7,788 nt of DNA from an uncultured Actinomycetes bacterium (lineage in GTDB: Bacteria; Actinomycetota; Acidimicrobiia; Acidimicrobiales; Acidimicrobilacustridaceae): positions 1 through 7,788 of the forward strand of contig CAMFLJ010000178.1 of assembly GCA_945957335.1 (NCBI GenBank), read 5' to 3'. The translations under genes and the position numbers were made by a program. The stretch's first letter is position 1, and each line of letters opens with the position of its first letter. The notes beneath the pieces are model-generated. The model did not search any database. It saw only the letters and a list, made by a program, of their open reading frames with translations, and was not told the origin of the DNA. Positions 5,566 through 7,788 of the stretch are shown here, in pieces.

Positions 5566-6636
5566 TCAGCGCATCAGCCCCCGCACCTGCGAGATCGGCA
5601 GGTCTCGGGCCGACACCAGGCCGGGCTCGGCGGCCCGCACGGCCTCGATGGCGTTGACCGCCCGGGCCGCGGTGGCCACGACCCCGGCGTCGTTGTGGTC
5701 GCGCCCGTCGAGCCCCACGTGGGCGTTGATCTCCACCCCCGGCTCACCGGTGACGACCACCCGGTGCACGCCGGGACGTCCCTCCGGGGGCACCGGCCAG
5801 TGGGGGGCGGCCACCTCGGTCAGGCGGTTCACGTGCTCCATGACGATGCGCGGCTCACCGCCGACCACCCCCTCCACCGCGAAGCGCACCGCCGCCACGG
5901 TGCCGGGCTCGACGCGCATCATGGTGCAGTCGATGGGCTCCGGGGTCACCCAGGTCTCGCGGCGCTCGCGGATCTCGTCGAGCTCGACCCCGAGCTCGTC
6001 GGCCAGCAGGTGCACCAGCCCGCCCCAGATCGAGCTCGTCACGCCGGGCAGGAAGAGCATCGGCGTGTGCTCGGGGGGCATGCCGAACCCGAAGCTCACG
6101 CCGGTGAACTCGGCGTCGTCGTAGCTGCCGTAGTCGCAGATCTCCTGCACGAGCACGTGGTCGGCCCGGGTTGTGAGGCCGAGCGCGGCGAAGGGCAGCA
6201 CGTCGCCCGAGAACCCGGGGTCGATGCCCGACACGTACATGGTGGTGCCGCCCCGGGCGCAGGCGGCCTCGATCGGGTCGCGGAGCCAGGCGTCGGCGTG
6301 GGGCGGGTAGACGAGCCACACGAGCGAGGTGCCGACCACGTCGGTGCCGGCCTCGAGGAAGGCCGTCACCTCGGCCAGGGCCTCGTGGGGCCGGCTCTCG
6401 GCCTGCGAGGTGTAGACCACGCAGTCGGCGCCGAGGGCCACCAGGGCGGCGACGTCGTCGGTGGCGAGCACACCTGTCGGCTGGTCGATCCCGCACAGCT
6501 CCGCGGCGTCCCGGCCCACCTTGGTGGGGGCGGAGGCATGGACGCCGACCAGCTCGAGCCCGGGGTGCTCGATGACGGCCCGGAGGCTGTGGCGCCCGAC
6601 GTTGCCGGTGGAGAACTGCACGACGCGGAGGGTCAT
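5566..6636 (-). CDS. NAD(P)-dependent oxidoreductase, DapB / 2,4-diaminopentanoate dehydrogenase-like
   Basis: The 356-residue product belongs to the group, common in mycobacteria and related actinomycetes, often labelled dihydrodipicolinate reductase-like. An N-terminal Rossmann fold begins MTLRVVQFSTGNVGRHSLRA: a beta strand and a TGNVG dinucleotide loop (10-14). This is followed by the second strand LELVGVHA (27-34) and by DCVVYTS (71-77). Residues 137-145 (GIDPGFSGD) and the region to about 345 form the C-terminal domain resembling that of 2,4-diaminopentanoate dehydrogenase. The protein is too long and divergent to be a true lysine-pathway DapB. The ATG at 6636 has AAGGAT six bases upstream (6643-6648). 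Its stop lies only 3 bp from that of the convergent kinase gene, with no room for a terminator. Substrate unknown; a role with the neighbouring monooxygenases is suggested only by proximity. Confidence 0.82.
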   Translation of the reverse strand: MTLRVVQFSTGNVGRHSLRAVIEHPGLELVGVHASAPTKVGRDAAELCGIDQPTGVLATDDVAALVALGADCVVYTSQAESRPHEALAEVTAFLEAGTDVVGTSLVWLVYPPHADAWLRDPIEAACARGGTTMYVSGIDPGFSGDVLPFAALGLTTRADHVLVQEICDYGSYDDAEFTGVSFGFGMPPEHTPMLFLPGVTSSIWGGLVHLLADELGVELDEIRERRETWVTPEPIDCTMMRVEPGTVAAVRFAVEGVVGGEPRIVMEHVNRLTEVAAPHWPVPPEGRPGVHRVVVTGEPGVEINAHVGLDGRDHNDAGVVATAARAVNAIEAVRAAEPGLVSARDLPISQVRGLMR

Positions 6637-6642
6637 GGGGGC

Positions 6643-6648
6643 ATCCTT
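6643..6648 (-). promoter_or_regulatory. Ribosome binding site of the DapB-like gene
   Basis: On the minus strand this reads AAGGAT, six bases before the ATG at 6636. It supports that ATG as the true start; the first strand of the Rossmann fold follows directly, as expected. Confidence 0.6.
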
Positions 6649-6709
6649 GCCGCTCCCCGGGGCCGACGACGGGCCCTCACCTCATCCGGGGGATCCCTTG
6701 CCCGGCTCA

Positions 6710-6729
6710 CAGCAGGTACAAGACTGCTG
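6710..6729. repeat. Short inverted repeat upstream of the membrane-protein gene
   Basis: CAGCAG (6710-6715) and CTGCTG (6724-6729) form a 6-bp inverted repeat around GTACAAGA, ending 29 bp before the ATG at 6759. It may be a leader hairpin or an operator in the 122-bp divergent spacer (6637-6758). The spacer shows no clear promoter; TTGCCC at 6698-6703 is a possible -35 without a convincing -10. Confidence 0.3.
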
Positions 6730-6758
6730 CGGTCGTCTGGACGAGTGAGGTGGCAGGC

Positions 6759-7788
6759 ATGACGAAGAAGCGCGTGATCGGGGTCTGGGCCCTCATCGTG
6801 GTGGCCTCGATCCTCCTGGTCGGCACCACCACCAGCGTGTGGGTGAAGCGCCAGGCGCTCGACACGGACAACTGGGTGAAGGCGGCTGACCAGGCCCTCG
6901 ACAACCCGGCCGTGCAGGACGCGCTGGCGACCTACATCGTCGACCAGCTCTACGCCAACGTCGACGTGTCGAAGGAGCTGGCCGACCAGCTGCCCGACAA
7001 CCTCCAGGGCATCGCCGGGCCCATCGCCGCGGCCGTCCGCCAGCCGGCCACCCTCGCCGTCGAGAAGCTGCTCCAGACCAGCCAGGTGCAGAAGGTCTGG
7101 CACGACGCCAACAAGGCGGCGCACCAGAAGATCGTCGACATCCTCGAGGACAAGGGCACCTACGTCGACACCAAGAACGGCACCGTCACCCTCGAGCTGG
7201 GCAAGCTCGTCACCGCTCTCGGCGAGCAGCTCGGTCTCCCGAAGGCCGCCCTCGACAAGATCCCCGCCGACGCCGGCAACATCAAGATCGCCGACTCCTC
7301 GCAGCTGGCCAACGCCCAGAAGGCCGTGAAGGCCATCAAGTGGATGGGGCTGATCCTGTTCGTGGTGGTGGTGCTGCTCTACGCCCTCGCGGTGTTCCTC
7401 GCCAAGGGCAACCGGCGGCGCACCCTGCGCAACGTTGGCTGGGCGATCTTCGTCGCCGCGGTCGTGCTCGGGGTCACCCGGCGGGTCACCGGCAACTGGA
7501 TCCTCGGCCTGTCGAGCGATCCCAGCCTGAAGCCGGCGATCGCCGCGCTCTACGCCATCGGCTCGGAGCTGCTCAAGAACCTGATCCAGGTCATCGGCTT
7601 CTGGGGCCTGTTCCTCGTGGTCGGCTCGATCCTGGCCGGGCCCTCCCGCGCCGCCACGTGGGTTCGCCGCACGATCGCGCCGGTGCTCAACCGTGAGCCC
7701 TGGGAGGTCGCGGTGGGGGCTGCGGTCGTCTTCGTGCTGATCGTCCTCTGGGGGCCCACCGCGGCGCTGCAGGCCTGGACCTCCGTGC
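6759..7788 (+). CDS. Multi-pass integral membrane protein with external domain (runs off right edge)
   Basis: An ATG at 6759, preceded by GAGG (6747-6750), opens a frame of 343 codons with no stop before the window edge. After MTKKR comes a membrane helix (about residues 6-28), then about 165 polar residues rich in Ala, Lys, Asp and Gln and likely helical (29-194). Further membrane segments lie at about 195-216, 226-241, 276-294 and 317-338. The positive loops KGNRRRTLR (216-224) and SRAATWVRR (296-304) suggest which ends of the helices face the cytoplasm; with the basic N-terminus inside, the 165-residue domain would be outside the cell. Proteins of this layout are common, uncharacterised membrane proteins in actinomycetes. 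I cannot name a function. It diverges from the DapB-like gene and need not belong with the catabolic genes. Confidence 0.82.
   Translation, partial: MTKKRVIGVWALIVVASILLVGTTTSVWVKRQALDTDNWVKAADQALDNPAVQDALATYIVDQLYANVDVSKELADQLPDNLQGIAGPIAAAVRQPATLAVEKLLQTSQVQKVWHDANKAAHQKIVDILEDKGTYVDTKNGTVTLELGKLVTALGEQLGLPKAALDKIPADAGNIKIADSSQLANAQKAVKAIKWMGLILFVVVVLLYALAVFLAKGNRRRTLRNVGWAIFVAAVVLGVTRRVTGNWILGLSSDPSLKPAIAALYAIGSELLKNLIQVIGFWGLFLVVGSILAGPSRAATWVRRTIAPVLNREPWEVAVGAAVVFVLIVLWGPTAALQAWTSV

Noticed and set aside
6686..6705. CCGGG/CCCGG inverted repeat containing GGGATCCC in the right-hand divergent spacer.
   Set aside because: Five-base arms in such GC-rich DNA are expected by chance, and there is no supporting promoter context.
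5695..6762. 355-codon plus-strand open frame opposite the DapB-like gene.
   Set aside because: It is rich in His, Gly, Val and Glu without motifs, and it runs past the start region of the membrane-protein gene. The minus strand shows a clear Rossmann-fold protein with its own ribosome site.

Overview
The window is very GC-rich DNA with dense genes, strong G/C preference at third codon positions, GTG as well as ATG starts, and purine-rich GAGG/AGGAGG ribosome sites. This, the Thr/Pro-linker secreted protein, and the pairing of a P450 with a Baeyer-Villiger-type flavoenzyme and a mycobacterial-type DapB-like oxidoreductase all suggest a high-GC actinomycete. Acidimicrobiia is a reasonable guess, but the lineage is inferred from style, not from any marker gene.

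Left part (1-1374): a secreted or membrane-anchored protein, of which only the N-terminus is inside the window (minus strand, 1-144), diverges from a complete secreted protein (337-1374, plus strand). The second protein has a signal peptide, a globular domain, a Thr/Pro linker and a Pro/Leu/Val low-complexity tail. The 192-bp divergent spacer holds a strong GC hairpin (222-247) and a near-perfect 18-bp palindrome (252-269) of LacI-operator type. A perfect 13-bp-stem hairpin (1411-1443) separates the secreted-protein gene from the convergent flavoprotein gene.

Central part (1478-6636): a catabolic-looking set. A type I Baeyer-Villiger-like flavin monooxygenase (minus) diverges from a cytochrome P450 (plus) across a 129-bp spacer that must hold both promoters. 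The P450 gene is followed after 5 bp by a GTG-started APH/ACAD10-like small-molecule kinase, so the two are almost certainly one transcript. An NAD(P)-binding oxidoreductase of the DapB / 2,4-diaminopentanoate dehydrogenase-like family lies convergent to the kinase, with 3 bp between stop codons. Together these look like steps in oxidation of a hydrophobic, possibly isoprenoid or steroid-like, substrate: hydroxylation, phosphorylation of a hydroxyl, ketone-to-ester conversion and NAD(P)-linked redox. The substrate cannot be told from the sequence. No transport gene, transcription factor or P450 redox partner lies in the window.

Right part (6759-7788): the first 343 codons of an integral membrane protein with one N-terminal membrane helix, an external helical domain of about 165 residues, and at least four further membrane segments. 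It runs off the right edge. No RNA gene, CRISPR array, mobile element or phage gene was seen. Every stretch longer than 300 bases carries a gene.
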